Positions 25,769 to 35,411 are shown, counted from the first letter of the stretch. The stretch: DNA of 64,000 nucleotides from Saprospiraceae bacterium (GCA_020848995.1 JADLHA010000040.1:1-64000), one strand, 5' to 3'. A program made the numbers and translations. Notes: generated by a model from the letters alone, not told the origin.

Positions 25769-26743
25769 TTACCAGCCCAGTACCCAGGCAAAGATCAGGG
25801 GTGCGACGATGGTGGCGTCGCTTTCGATTACGAATTTAGGAGTGTCGATGCCCAGTTTCCCCCAGGTAATCTTTTCATTGGGAACCGCCCCGCTGTAGGA
25901 GCCGTACGAAGTGGTCGAATCGGAGATCTGGCAGAAGTAGGCCCAGAACGGCACGTCGGTCCACTCGAGATCCTGATACATCATGGGTACGACGCAAATG
26001 GGAAAATCTCCCGCGATGCCTCCACCGATCTGGAAGAAGCCTACCCCTCTTCCCGGTGAATTCTTCCGGTACCAATCGGAGAGCCAAACCATGTATTCGA
26101 TGCCGCTTTTTACGATGCTTGCAGACAGCTCCCCCTTGACCACGTAGGATGCGAAGATATTGCCCATGGTGGAGTCTTCCCAGCCAGGACACACGATGGG
26201 GATGTTGGCTTGTGCTGCGGCAAGCATCCAGGAATGTTGCGGATCCGCTTCGAAGTCGGTTTCCAGGACTCCGGAATTGAGCACGCGGTACATGTATTCG
26301 TGCGGGAAGCAGCGCTCGCCCCGGTCCTGCGCCCCTTTCCATTGAGCGAACATGTGCCGCTGAAGTTTGCGGAACGCTTCCTCTTCCGGAATGCAGGTGT
26401 CGGTAACGCGGTTGAGTCCCTGCTCCAGCAATTCCCACTCGTGTTGGGGGGTGAGGTCCCGATAATGGGGAATGCGCTTGTAGTGCTTGTGGGCAACGAG
26501 GTTCATGAGGTCTTCTTCGAGGTTGGCACCGGTACACGAGATGATGTCCACCTTTCCCTGCCGGATCATTTCTGCAAGAGAGATCCCCAACTCAGCTGTG
26601 CTCATGGCACCTGCCAGGGTCACCATCATTTTTCCGCCTTCGAGCAGGTGTGTTTCGTAGGCCTTCGCAGCATCGACCAGCGTGGCTGCATTAAAATGGC
26701 GATAGTGATGCTGTATAAATTGCGAAACCGGACCTTTATTCAT
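25769..26743 (-). CDS. Deoxyhypusine synthase-like protein lacking the catalytic lysine
   Basis: 324 residues from the ATG at 26743 (an in-frame start 11 codons upstream is possible). Clear deoxyhypusine/homospermidine synthase fold: LAGAMSTAELG, SCTGANLEED, VPGWEDS-like CPGWEDSTMGN and the GGGI turn near residue 240. In true deoxyhypusine synthases that turn continues with the catalytic Lys of GGG-I-x-K-H-H; here it reads GGGIAGDF, Gly in place of Lys, and the DGSDSGA motif is YGSYSGAVPNE. So the Lys-enamine chemistry cannot run in the standard way. The gene is the last of a speA-speB-dhs cluster, so a polyamine substrate is likely. Bacteria have no eIF5A, which also argues for a different reaction. 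Confidence 0.8.
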   Translation of the reverse strand: MNKGPVSQFIQHHYRHFNAATLVDAAKAYETHLLEGGKMMVTLAGAMSTAELGISLAEMIRQGKVDIISCTGANLEEDLMNLVAHKHYKRIPHYRDLTPQHEWELLEQGLNRVTDTCIPEEEAFRKLQRHMFAQWKGAQDRGERCFPHEYMYRVLNSGVLETDFEADPQHSWMLAAAQANIPIVCPGWEDSTMGNIFASYVVKGELSASIVKSGIEYMVWLSDWYRKNSPGRGVGFFQIGGGIAGDFPICVVPMMYQDLEWTDVPFWAYFCQISDSTTSYGSYSGAVPNEKITWGKLGIDTPKFVIESDATIVAPLIFAWVLGW

Positions 26744-26794
26744 AGCAAGTGTTTTATTCAAGTTTAGTGTACCCAATGAGGGTCAGCTGCGCTC

Positions 26795-27670
26795 TCAGCT
26801 TTTGCGCCGCGATCGCTCAAAGTAATACGCCAACATTTTGTAGTAGAGTTTGGCAACCAGAAAATCGGGCGCACGGTTGCTTTTGCTGGGAGCAAGCTCC
26901 ACCAGGTCAAATCCGACGACGTTTGTCCGCAAAAAGACCATGCGCAGAAATTGCATCATGGTATACCAGTGAAGCCCTCCCGGTTCAGGGGTGCCGGTGC
27001 TCGGCATAATGGAGGGATCGAACACGTCGAGGTCCAAGGTGATGTAGACGTCCGGAGTCATTTTGCCGATGGCCTCTTCCATCCAGAAATCGTTGTCCAT
27101 GAGTTGGTGTGCGAAATACACATTTTCTCGCCGCATGTATTTCTTTTCCTCGACATCCATGCTGCGGATGCCAATTTGGAGAAGGTTTGTCCGCTTTTGC
27201 GCTTCGTGCACGGCGCAGGCATGGTTGAAAGGCGTTCCACCGTAGGATGGACGCAGGTCGGCATGTGCGTCGAGCTGGAGTACCGTCAGTTTTTTATACC
27301 GCTCTGAGAATGCGCGCAGCACGCCGATGCTTACGCTGTGCTCTCCCCCAAAGTAGGTGAGGAGTTTTCCGCTTTCCAGCTGTGCCAGGGCCTTTTTATA
27401 GACCTTGTTGACCATTTCTTCGGGCGTGCATGTTTTCAGCTTCAGTGGCTTTTCAAGAAAAATGCCCCGGCGATATGGCTCGCTGTTGGTTTCAATGTCG
27501 TACAGTTCCATGTTGGCACTGGCATCGAGGAATGCCTCAAACCCGCGATCGGCACCCTTGCCCCAGGTACTGGTTCCGTCGTAGGGCAAAGAGGTGAGCA
27601 ACACGGCTGCGGCATCGAATTGGGCAAATTTTTCGGGGATGCCGGCATAGGTCTTTGAAACTTTTTTCAT
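26795..27670 (-). CDS. speB: Agmatinase-type ureohydrolase
   Basis: 291 residues of the arginase/agmatinase superfamily. Binuclear manganese motifs are intact: GGEHSVS (near residue 109), DAHADLR (near residue 134) and DLDVFDPS (near residue 217), with the C-terminal Glu in DLVELAPSK. The neighbouring arginine decarboxylase makes agmatine the expected substrate, giving putrescine and urea. It lies about 55 nt downstream of speA and about 50 nt upstream of the deoxyhypusine synthase-like gene, all on the minus strand. Confidence 0.85.
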   Translation of the reverse strand: MKKVSKTYAGIPEKFAQFDAAAVLLTSLPYDGTSTWGKGADRGFEAFLDASANMELYDIETNSEPYRRGIFLEKPLKLKTCTPEEMVNKVYKKALAQLESGKLLTYFGGEHSVSIGVLRAFSERYKKLTVLQLDAHADLRPSYGGTPFNHACAVHEAQKRTNLLQIGIRSMDVEEKKYMRRENVYFAHQLMDNDFWMEEAIGKMTPDVYITLDLDVFDPSIMPSTGTPEPGGLHWYTMMQFLRMVFLRTNVVGFDLVELAPSKSNRAPDFLVAKLYYKMLAYYFERSRRKS

Positions 27671-27725
27671 GTAGTCATTTAGCTTTTAACAATGCTCGGG
27701 AGACTTGCGTTCCGCGTGCAAAGAA

Positions 27726-29126
27726 TCAGTTGTACCCGAGAATGCGGAGCATGTCCCGGGAATTTTGCTCGTCGTTGTAAACCCAGTCGACGATGTTCCC
27801 ATTTTCGTCCCGGTCAACGAGCAGATGCTTGGGAGAAGGCAGCAGGCAGTGCTTGATGCCTCCATAACCGGAGAGTGCATCCTGGTAGGCCCCCGTATGG
27901 AAAAAGCCAATGAACAGGGGCTCTTTGTCGGTGCGATGGTATTTGGGCAGAAAGAGCTGTTGATTTTGCTCCTCCATGTTGTAGAAGTCAGAATTGTCGC
28001 AACTCAGTCCGCCGATGTTGACCCGGGTATAGTCGTTGTACCATTTGTTGACGGGCAGTAAAATGAACCGCTCGGAAATTCCCCAACTATCGGGAAGGGT
28101 ATTCATCAGAGAATTGTCGATCATGTACCAGATCTCAGAATCGTTTTGTTGCTTCTGCTCCAGAACGGAAAAAATGGTAGCTCCGCTTTCTCCCACTGTG
28201 TATTTTCCAAATTCCGTGTAGATGTCGGGATGCCCCACCCCGGCTTCGTCGCATGCCTCCCGGATCATCTTGATGATCTGGTTGATCATGTATTTGTAAT
28301 CGAATTCAAACCCGAGGCTGTTGCGGATCGGGAGGCCGCCCCCAATGTTGAGGGCCTTTATCGAAGGAAAGTGTTTTTTGAGTTCGATGTATGCGTTGAT
28401 GCCTTTCTTCAGTTCACCCCAATAGTACACGGTATCCTTGACGCCCGTGTCTACAAAGAAATGCAACATGTACAGTTCGAATTTCTTGTGCTTTTTAAAC
28501 TTGGAGCGGGCGTATTCCACGATCTGAGACGAGCGGATGCCGAGGCGGCTGGTGTAAAACTCAAATTTGGGTTCCTCTTCTGTGGCGACCCGCAGGCCGA
28601 CCTTGCATTTCTTTTGCAGCATGGATTCCAGGCGGTCGGCTTCATAGATGTTGTCGAAAACCGGAATGACGTTCTTGAATCCCGAATTGACCATGTTGGC
28701 AATGTTCTGCAAGTAGGCAGCAGGTTTGAAGCCGTTGTTGACGACGATGTGGTCTTTGCCGATGAGGCCATTCTTATACAGGTTGAGGATGAGGTCGATG
28801 TCGAACGCCGAAGAAGTCTCCAGTTGCACGTCGTGCTGAAGGACTTCCCTGAGAACGTAGGAAAAGTGGCAGCATTTGGTACAGTAGCAGTAATAGTATT
28901 TGCCGGTGTAGTCCTGGGCCCGGATCGATTTGTTGAAAAGGTTTTTTGCCTTTTTGATCTGATCGCCGATTTTTGGAAGGTAGGTCATTTTAAATGGCGT
29001 CCCATATTTCTCGATGAGAACCATCAGTGGAATGCCGTTGAAAATGAGGTTGTCCTTTTCGAGATCGAATCCTTCCTGTGGGAAGTAATAAGTCTGGTCA
29101 ATGAGGTCGAAGTACTTGTTTACCAT
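27726..29126 (-). CDS. speA: Biosynthetic arginine decarboxylase, Bacteroidota form
   Basis: 466 residues from the ATG at 29126, which lies about 30 nt after a good -7 box; the longer frame would start before that promoter. It is a fold-III PLP decarboxylase. The start VNKYFDLIDQTYYFPQ is characteristic of the Bacteroidota arginine decarboxylase. The PLP lysine lies in YCTKCCHF (usual form AVKAN), the phosphate-binding glycine loop in NIGGGLPIRN, and EFGKYTVGESG and LSCDNSDFY (second active-site Cys/Asp) follow. Makes agmatine from arginine. First gene of the polyamine cluster. Confidence 0.85.
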   Translation of the reverse strand: MVNKYFDLIDQTYYFPQEGFDLEKDNLIFNGIPLMVLIEKYGTPFKMTYLPKIGDQIKKAKNLFNKSIRAQDYTGKYYYCYCTKCCHFSYVLREVLQHDVQLETSSAFDIDLILNLYKNGLIGKDHIVVNNGFKPAAYLQNIANMVNSGFKNVIPVFDNIYEADRLESMLQKKCKVGLRVATEEEPKFEFYTSRLGIRSSQIVEYARSKFKKHKKFELYMLHFFVDTGVKDTVYYWGELKKGINAYIELKKHFPSIKALNIGGGLPIRNSLGFEFDYKYMINQIIKMIREACDEAGVGHPDIYTEFGKYTVGESGATIFSVLEQKQQNDSEIWYMIDNSLMNTLPDSWGISERFILLPVNKWYNDYTRVNIGGLSCDNSDFYNMEEQNQQLFLPKYHRTDKEPLFIGFFHTGAYQDALSGYGGIKHCLLPSPKHLLVDRDENGNIVDWVYNDEQNSRDMLRILGYN

Positions 29127-29156
29127 TGCCTGAAGGTGCTGTAGCCTGAAGCGGCA

Positions 29157-29164
29157 CAAAGATA
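29157..29164 (-). promoter_or_regulatory. -7 box of the speA cluster
   Basis: Minus-strand TATCTTTG fits TAnnTTTG exactly and is followed by TGCC. It lies 31 nt upstream of the chosen speA ATG at 29126. No -33 TTG at exactly 19 nt. The stretch 29165-29313 shows no gene. Confidence 0.5.
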
Positions 29165-29313
29165 AATCCAAAACAGAACTGGTGGCTATGTGGATCCCGC
29201 AGGGAATCCCGATTGGGTAACGGCCGGCCAGCTGTCCTGAACGGCGCATCCGTACATGTGAAAATTCAGTATGTTTACCGGGCTGAAAAAAAAGATTCAA
29301 TCAACCACCTCCT

Positions 29314-30996
29314 ATGTTTGAAGAGCTAAGACGCAGAAAACCGATGAGCCCAGGCACCGACATGGCTGGCTTGGGAGGCCTGCACCGGGTATTGACCACG
29401 CGCGACCTGACCGCCCTCGGCATTGCCGCCATCATCGGCGCCGGCAGTTTTAGCAGCCTCGGCGAGGCCTGCTTCAAAGCCGGGCCGGGGGTAGTGATCC
29501 TCTTTGTCATTACGGGCATCGCCTGCGGATTCACCGCACTGTGCTACGCAGAATTTGCAAGCCGCATTCCCGCCGCGGGGTCTGCGTACACCTATGCCTA
29601 TGTGTCCTTTGGAGAGCTGGCGGCATGGATCATTGGATGGGCCCTTTTGATGGAATATTCGATTGGCAACATCTACGTCGCATTTTCCTGGAGCGACTAT
29701 TTCACCTCGCTGCTCGAGCGATTTGGCATGGGCATTCCGGAATGGTTGACCTGCTCCTACCCCGAGGCCAGAAAAGCGGTCGACAACGAAAGCCTCAACG
29801 AAGAATTGCTCAAGGCATGGAATCATGCACCGAAGTTGGGATCCTTGCGCATCATCTTCGATTTACCGGCGCTGGTCATCAACCTGCTCATTACCTGGCT
29901 GATCTACGTCGGCATTCGCGAATCGCGCAACATGAGCAACATCATGGTCGTACTCAAACTGGCAGCCATCGTTCTCGTCATCGTCGTCGGTGTGATCTAC
30001 ATCGAAGCGGCCAACTGGCTGCCTGAGGCTCAGGATGGCACGCGTGCCTTCATGCCCAACGGTTTTTCCGGGGTGATGGGCGCCGTGAGCGGTGTATTCT
30101 TCGCATACATTGGCTTCGATGCCATCAGCGTATTTGCCGAGGAGAGCAAAAACCCGCAACGGGATCTCCCCAGAGGGATGATCTATTCGCTCATTCTGTG
30201 CACGGTCATCTACATCCTGCTCGCCCTTGTGCTCACCGGAGTGCTCGACTACCGCCAATTTGACGGCATCGGCGACCCACTTGCCTACATTTTTGAAGTC
30301 CGCCAAAATTATACCATGCAGGTACTGGTGGCCATCATTGCCGTGGTGGCGATGACCTCGGTGCTGCTGGTCTTCCAAATGGGCCAGCCGCGCATCTGGA
30401 TGAGCATGAGCCGGGACGGCTTGCTGCCCGAAATATTTCAACGCATACACCCGCGCTACAAGACGCCTTCCTTTTCCACCCTGATGACCGGGGCCGTGGT
30501 CGGTTTTCCCATTCTGTTTACCGACAAAACTTTTGTGCTCGATTTTACGAGCATAGCTACCCTATTCGCCTTTGTGCTCGTTTGTGGTGGCATTCTCTTC
30601 ATCCCCCGGAAGGCAGACGGCGAGCCGGGCTTTCGCCTCTGGTACGTCAATGCAAAATTTCTCTTTCCTTTGTCCGCTTTGACCGCCTTCTTTTTAGTTG
30701 CCTTCCTCTTTCCGGGCTACTTCCGGGACCTGCTCGACTGGAGTACGGGCGACGCGAGCTACAAGGTCTCCACGCTGCTGTTCTGGGTGTTGCTCAGCAT
30801 CCTGTCCGCCCTTGCATACCTTAAAAATTTATCGCTCATCCCGCTGCTCGGCGTGACGAGTTGCTGCTATCTGCTCACGGGCATGTCTGCTTCTAACTGG
30901 GCATGGTTTGCAAGCTGGCTCGTTGCCGGACTGGCGATTTACTTCTCCTATGGCAGGCGTTACAGCAAACTCAACCCGTCTGCGATAAAACCTTAA
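29314..30996 (+). CDS. APC-superfamily amino acid permease
   Basis: 560 residues with about 12-14 predicted membrane helices. The first helix carries ALGIAAIIGAGSFSSLGEA, the glycine-rich substrate-binding break of the APC fold, and FFAYIGFDAISVFAEESKNPQRDLPRG is the helix-6 signature of the cationic amino acid transporter (CAT) branch. An extended loop near residues 145-175 matches that branch. A basic amino acid such as arginine is a reasonable guess, and it lies divergently beside the arginine-using polyamine genes, but the substrate is not fixed by sequence. Inner membrane. Confidence 0.8.
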   Translation: MFEELRRRKPMSPGTDMAGLGGLHRVLTTRDLTALGIAAIIGAGSFSSLGEACFKAGPGVVILFVITGIACGFTALCYAEFASRIPAAGSAYTYAYVSFGELAAWIIGWALLMEYSIGNIYVAFSWSDYFTSLLERFGMGIPEWLTCSYPEARKAVDNESLNEELLKAWNHAPKLGSLRIIFDLPALVINLLITWLIYVGIRESRNMSNIMVVLKLAAIVLVIVVGVIYIEAANWLPEAQDGTRAFMPNGFSGVMGAVSGVFFAYIGFDAISVFAEESKNPQRDLPRGMIYSLILCTVIYILLALVLTGVLDYRQFDGIGDPLAYIFEVRQNYTMQVLVAIIAVVAMTSVLLVFQMGQPRIWMSMSRDGLLPEIFQRIHPRYKTPSFSTLMTGAVVGFPILFTDKTFVLDFTSIATLFAFVLVCGGILFIPRKADGEPGFRLWYVNAKFLFPLSALTAFFLVAFLFPGYFRDLLDWSTGDASYKVSTLLFWVLLSILSALAYLKNLSLIPLLGVTSCCYLLTGMSASNWAWFASWLVAGLAIYFSYGRRYSKLNPSAIKP

Positions 30997-31025
30997 ATAG
31001 CTGTTCCGGGATCTTCGCCTCCATT

Positions 31026-31078
31026 CAAAAAAAAAAAAAAAAAAACCAGTGAATACATTTATCACCGGCTTTTTTAAG
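31026..31078. terminator. Bidirectional terminator with long A tract
   Basis: A run of 18 A residues is followed by ccagtga, a loop, then tcaccggctttttt. The arms pair imperfectly (A6-CC-AGTGA with TCACCGG-C-T6), with U-tracts possible in both directions. It separates the convergent permease and OmpA-like genes. The homopolymer length is prone to sequencing error. Confidence 0.6.
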
Positions 31079-31114
31079 TAGTAGGTAAATTTAAGATGTT
31101 CTTTTAGTCCGCCA

Positions 31115-31795
31115 TTACTTGCTCAATACCATCAGTTCGATGCGGTTATTGATCAGTCGCCCTTCGAGCGACTTATTGTCGGCTACCGGATATTTTTCGC
31201 CAAACGCTTTGAGTTCTATGCGGCTTTGATCGATCCCCTTTTCAGCCAGTTTGGCGATGATGAATTCTCCGCGTTGCTGTGCCAGCTTCTCGTTGGCCTT
31301 TTCTTCGCCATCGGAGTCGGTGTACACCATGAGCTTGATGCGCAGGGCCGGCCAGGCCGTCATGAGTTGGGCGAGGTCGTCGATTTCGTGGTGTAGCCGC
31401 GAATTGGGCATTGGCTTGGGCGAGCGAAAGTCAAAATGGAGATCGATGAACTTGAATTCATCTCCGAAGTCGTTGTCGCCGCGCTTGAGGTAATCCAGCA
31501 ACTGGTGGGCCAGGGTGCCCGATTCAAATTGCTTTTGCTCCAGATCGCGGAGCACCTGAGCAGCTTCCGGGGTGTGGTGTTTGGCGATGGGAACGTAAAG
31601 CGTGTCTTCCGTTGGGCTTGCCAGTACCGTTGAGTCAACGACTCCTGCCTCCCCGGCCTTGGGTTCCTTTGACGGCGCGTTGCAGCGGGAAAGGAGCAGC
31701 ATCATCGCCAGAATGCCCGCAATCTGAACGGCAGCCATTCCGAAAATCAGCTGCCGCCTGAAAGAACCGGTGTATTTCGCCTCTATGTCCATCAT
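31115..31795 (-). CDS. OmpA-family protein with N-terminal membrane anchor
   Basis: 226 residues. One membrane segment near residues 18-40 (LIFGMAAVQIAGILAMMLLLSRC) could be an uncleaved anchor or an unusual lipoprotein signal with Cys40. The C-terminal ~110 residues are an OmpA-like peptidoglycan-binding domain: KLMVYTDSDGEEKANEKLAQQRGEFI, then GIDQSRIELKAFGEKYPVADN and NNRIELMVL. The usual NRR motif reads NNRIE here, close to consensus. Likely tethers the envelope to peptidoglycan. Confidence 0.78.
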   Translation of the reverse strand: MMDIEAKYTGSFRRQLIFGMAAVQIAGILAMMLLLSRCNAPSKEPKAGEAGVVDSTVLASPTEDTLYVPIAKHHTPEAAQVLRDLEQKQFESGTLAHQLLDYLKRGDNDFGDEFKFIDLHFDFRSPKPMPNSRLHHEIDDLAQLMTAWPALRIKLMVYTDSDGEEKANEKLAQQRGEFIIAKLAEKGIDQSRIELKAFGEKYPVADNKSLEGRLINNRIELMVLSK

Positions 31796-31991
31796 GTTGT
31801 CTAACGCAAAGTACAGAATATTATTCCAAATTATCTACTATATTAACAATAATTTAAAATAATAAACTGATTGAAAATATTCAAACAATAAAAAATTTGT
31901 TGACTTATGTTTTGGAAATGGAAGAGACGGGGTCGGAAGGATCTAGGAGTAAACGTCCGTGTCGATCAATTTGCTGCCCCCTTCAATAAAA

Positions 31992-34900
31992 ATGCAGGCA
32001 GATTCCCCTGGTCTGTGCGGAAGTGCGCCTGCGAAAGCAGGCGGGTGCCCTACCTTTGGGTCCACGGTGAACGATCATCATGAGCACACAGCACATCGCC
32101 CGTTCGAGGCGATCGCCTCATTTCTGGATTCGGATAGAGCAGGACAGGAAGAAGGGTTGGCACGCCTTGCCGAAGTGATCGATGAAGAGCTAATCGCCCT
32201 GACCAACGACGAGCAACACCTTTTCAGTGCCGGACTCAGCAGGTTGCAGTTTCTCCATACCCGGGGATGCATTGACCAGACGCTTTACCACATGGTCCTG
32301 ACCTTTAAAAGTGGACTCAACCGCGATCCTCCGGACGCAGAAATGCTCTCGCGGATCGGTGTAGCTGCCTGGACGATGCTGGTTGCCTGCAGGACAGGGC
32401 AGGCCATTCCCGCCGGGCTGGAGCTGGCCGTAGCAATGGGAATCCTGCCTCCGCCGGCCGCACAAACGGAAGCTATCGCGAATGGGCCAGTGCGCATCAG
32501 CATCACCGACCACGACCCGGGCACCGGGACTTATCGGTTTGTACTGGCGTCGGGAAGCGAAGCCATGCTCGAGCTCGATGCTTCCTGCCTGCGCCCCAAA
32601 CAAGTGAAGCATCTTGCGCAATGCATTCGATATCACGGATACCCGGTGGAAGCTTATGCACACGGAATGTCGAAGTACGGCACTGCATGGCGAGTGGATG
32701 CCCTGGTCCTCCTGCCAGACTGCCTGGTCGACGTGACGGCGGTTGCCGCCTGTTTCAGCGAACAGGGAGGAAATCCCCTGAAGCATTTCGTCCAGCTTTT
32801 CACCTATCGCCCCATTGGCCTTCCGGCGCTGATCGGAAATGCCGTCAACTACTTTCTCGACGAGTTGATCATTCACCCCGACCAACCGCTGGACCTGCTC
32901 ATGCCCCGATTATTCCAACAAAATCCGCTGGCGTTCAGCCTCCTTAAAGAAAGCGAGGCGGAAATTTTCGAACAGGCCTGTGCCATGCATTACGAGCATG
33001 TTGCCGAAATGGTGCGGTCCCGATTCGAAGGCACGATTCCCGAGCTAGGAAGTTGTTTATTGGAACCGAGCTTTTTCTCTGTCGAATATGGGATCCAGGG
33101 GCGACTCGACCTATGTTTTCACACGGCTTCGCACACCCGAATCGTCGAGCTCAAAAGCGGAAAACCCTTTCGACCCAACCGCTTTGGCCTCAACGCAGAC
33201 CATTATGCGCAGACCCTATTGTACTATTTGCTGATCCGTTCTGTTTTTGGAAGCGACAGGCGGGTGGAAGCATATGTTTTTTATTCATCGCAGTCCACAG
33301 CGCCCCTGCGCACCGCCCCCCCCGATGCAGGATTTATCGAACAGCTCGTCGACATGCGCAACGCATTGATCCTCGTTCAGCTGCATTTAGCCCATTGCAG
33401 GGATGAGAAAGAGCATCTGCTCGATCGCTGGAACGAACGGGTTTATGGCACGTTGGAAGTGTTCGCACGCCGGGATGCGCGCGACCTGGAATGGAACTAT
33501 CAAAGGTTGCGCCCGGTTGAGCGCGACTATTTCCGCGAATTTTCCGGTTTCGTAGCCCGCGAGCAGTTCATTACGCGCACCGGTCGCTCGCAGAATCAAT
33601 ATGCCGAAGGCCTTGCCAGTCTGTGGTTGCTATCTGAAACCGAGAAGCGGGAGCAATTTTTGCTGTTGTCGGGATTGCGGATCGTCGAGCGCATCAACGA
33701 GCCAAACGATTACCCACTGCTCACCCTTGGCGATGCGATGCCAACGGGGCAAATGGCCAATTTCCGCGTCGGAGACACGCTAATCCTTTACCGCAAGCCT
33801 TCGGTCCTCAAGGACCAGGTATTCAAGTGCACGCTGGTCGATTTGCGCGAAGGCCGCTTCCTGGTTCGTCTGAGGACCCGACAGTTTCCAGAGCAACTCG
33901 CAAGCCCAGACCACCGATGGAATCTCGAACACGATTCCCTCGACCGATCCTTCCTTCATCAGTTCCAGAGCCTTTCGGCATGGACCGCGGCCCCAGCTGA
34001 CGTCCGCGAGCGCATACTCGGAATGGTTCCTCCGTCAAAACCCGGCAAGGCCCTCCCAAAGATGCACCGCGACGTTCCCCAACACATCCGCCCGGTTCTG
34101 GAGCGCATCCTCCAGTCAAATGATTACTTTTTGGTCTGGGGACCACCGGGATCGGGAAAGACCAGTATGGTCATCCGGTTTCTCGCAGATGCCCTTGCCA
34201 ACCGGCAGGGGGAGAACATCCTGCTGCTTGCCTATACCAACCGCGCCGTGGACGAGATTTGCGAAGCCCTTGAACTCATCAGGAACGAAACCGGATGCCA
34301 CTACCTGCGCATTGGTTCGCGATATGCCGTCCAGGAAAAATTCAGGAACCGGCTGCTGGACGAACAGATCCGGCCGATGCAGAACAATGGGGAGTTGATG
34401 GAACTGCTGAAATCGACCCGGATCTTTGCAGGGACTGTCGCGAGCATACAGGGAAAGAAAGAACTTTTTCTCCTGAAGAACTTCGACACCGTGGTGATCG
34501 ACGAGGCCAGCCAGATCCTGGAGCCGCAACTCGTCGGTTTGCTCACCCTTTTTCGGCGGTTTATTCTCATTGGAGACCACATGCAACTGCCGGCAGTCAG
34601 CGCCCAAACGCCTTCAGAAACCCGTATATCGTCTGCCGAGTTAGGTGCCCTGGGCTTTATTTCACTGTCGACATCGCTCTTTGAACGCCTGTACGAACAA
34701 TGCAAGCGCAATGCATGGGATCATGCTTATGATATGCTTCATTATCAAGGAAGAATGCATTACGAAATTATGCAATATCCAGCTGTTAGCACCTACGGCG
34801 GGCGCTTGTCCATTTTGCCGGGAGGTCTGGCCGGAGATCGCCAGACCCAGGCCTTATCCGGACGGTTCCCGCACGTACCCCCGGGCATCTTACCGGTCCT

Positions 34901-35411
34901 GTGCCATTCCCGCACCTTGTTCGTTCCCCTCCAAAGTCGCCGGTCAGCCATCGGTGCCAAATCGAATACCGGCGAAGCCAGGATGATTGCCAAGCTGGTT
35001 GCATCGATCCATGCACTTTACCTGGCGAATTCGATGAGCTGGAAGGAATCGACCCTTGGCATCATCACCCCTTTCAGGGCTCAGATCGCCCTGATCCGCC
35101 ATGCACTGTCCGAGCAATTCGGTGGAGAGGTGCCCATGCTGACTACCGACACAGCAGAGCGCTACCAGGGCGGGGCCAGAGACATCATCGTTTTATCTAC
35201 CGTCATCAGCGATCCCTCCCAATTGGTGCAGATGACTTCGGTAAATGAAGCCGGCGTTGATCGCAAGCTCAACGTTGCCATCACCCGTGCCCGTGAGCAG
35301 GTCATTGTCGTTGGAGATCCGGCGGTCTTGTGCCAGGCAAACCAGTACAATTTGCTCATCGCCAGTTACGAAACCGTAGATCCCAGCATGCTTTTTGCAA
35401 AGGGCGATTGA
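31992..35411 (+). CDS. Dna2-like nuclease-helicase (Cas4/PD-(D/E)XK plus superfamily 1 helicase)
   Basis: About 1139 residues from the ATG at 31992; the true start could be a GTG at 31959 or 32067. A -7 box at 32052-32059 and a hairpin at 32032-32047 favour the downstream start. Domains: N-terminal helical region; PD-(D/E)XK nuclease near residues 340-430 (GIQGRLDL, RIVELKSG, HYAQTLLYYLL); OB-like spacer; superfamily 1 helicase from ~700 with Walker A GPPGSGKTS, DEASQILEPQ, RYQGGARDIIVLSTV and NVAITRAREQVIVVGDP. No four-Cys iron-sulfur cluster was noted around the nuclease. Probably acts in DNA end processing or repair; a defence role is possible but the surroundings look like core genome. 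Confidence 0.78.
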   Translation: MQADSPGLCGSAPAKAGGCPTFGSTVNDHHEHTAHRPFEAIASFLDSDRAGQEEGLARLAEVIDEELIALTNDEQHLFSAGLSRLQFLHTRGCIDQTLYHMVLTFKSGLNRDPPDAEMLSRIGVAAWTMLVACRTGQAIPAGLELAVAMGILPPPAAQTEAIANGPVRISITDHDPGTGTYRFVLASGSEAMLELDASCLRPKQVKHLAQCIRYHGYPVEAYAHGMSKYGTAWRVDALVLLPDCLVDVTAVAACFSEQGGNPLKHFVQLFTYRPIGLPALIGNAVNYFLDELIIHPDQPLDLLMPRLFQQNPLAFSLLKESEAEIFEQACAMHYEHVAEMVRSRFEGTIPELGSCLLEPSFFSVEYGIQGRLDLCFHTASHTRIVELKSGKPFRPNRFGLNADHYAQTLLYYLLIRSVFGSDRRVEAYVFYSSQSTAPLRTAPPDAGFIEQLVDMRNALILVQLHLAHCRDEKEHLLDRWNERVYGTLEVFARRDARDLEWNYQRLRPVERDYFREFSGFVAREQFITRTGRSQNQYAEGLASLWLLSETEKREQFLLLSGLRIVERINEPNDYPLLTLGDAMPTGQMANFRVGDTLILYRKPSVLKDQVFKCTLVDLREGRFLVRLRTRQFPEQLASPDHRWNLEHDSLDRSFLHQFQSLSAWTAAPADVRERILGMVPPSKPGKALPKMHRDVPQHIRPVLERILQSNDYFLVWGPPGSGKTSMVIRFLADALANRQGENILLLAYTNRAVDEICEALELIRNETGCHYLRIGSRYAVQEKFRNRLLDEQIRPMQNNGELMELLKSTRIFAGTVASIQGKKELFLLKNFDTVVIDEASQILEPQLVGLLTLFRRFILIGDHMQLPAVSAQTPSETRISSAELGALGFISLSTSLFERLYEQCKRNAWDHAYDMLHYQGRMHYEIMQYPAVSTYGGRLSILPGGLAGDRQTQALSGRFPHVPPGILPVLCHSRTLFVPLQSRRSAIGAKSNTGEARMIAKLVASIHALYLANSMSWKESTLGIITPFRAQIALIRHALSEQFGGEVPMLTTDTAERYQGGARDIIVLSTVISDPSQLVQMTSVNEAGVDRKLNVAITRAREQVIVVGDPAVLCQANQYNLLIASYETVDPSMLFAKGD
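32032..32059 (+). promoter_or_regulatory. GAAA-loop hairpin followed by a -7 box
   Basis: A 6-bp stem gcctgc / gcaggc closed by gaaa (32032-32047) is followed by tacctttg (32052-32059), a match to TAnnTTTG. If this promoter is used, the nuclease-helicase would start at or after the GTG at 32067, and the upstream in-frame codons would be untranslated. 31796-31958 is AT-rich with no gene seen. Confidence 0.4.

Noticed and set aside
25769-26743. Calling the gene a true deoxyhypusine synthase
   Set aside because: The catalytic lysine is missing and bacteria lack the eIF5A substrate.
28146-29144. 332-residue frame opposite speA
   Set aside because: Antisense shadow of arginine decarboxylase; no domain recognised.
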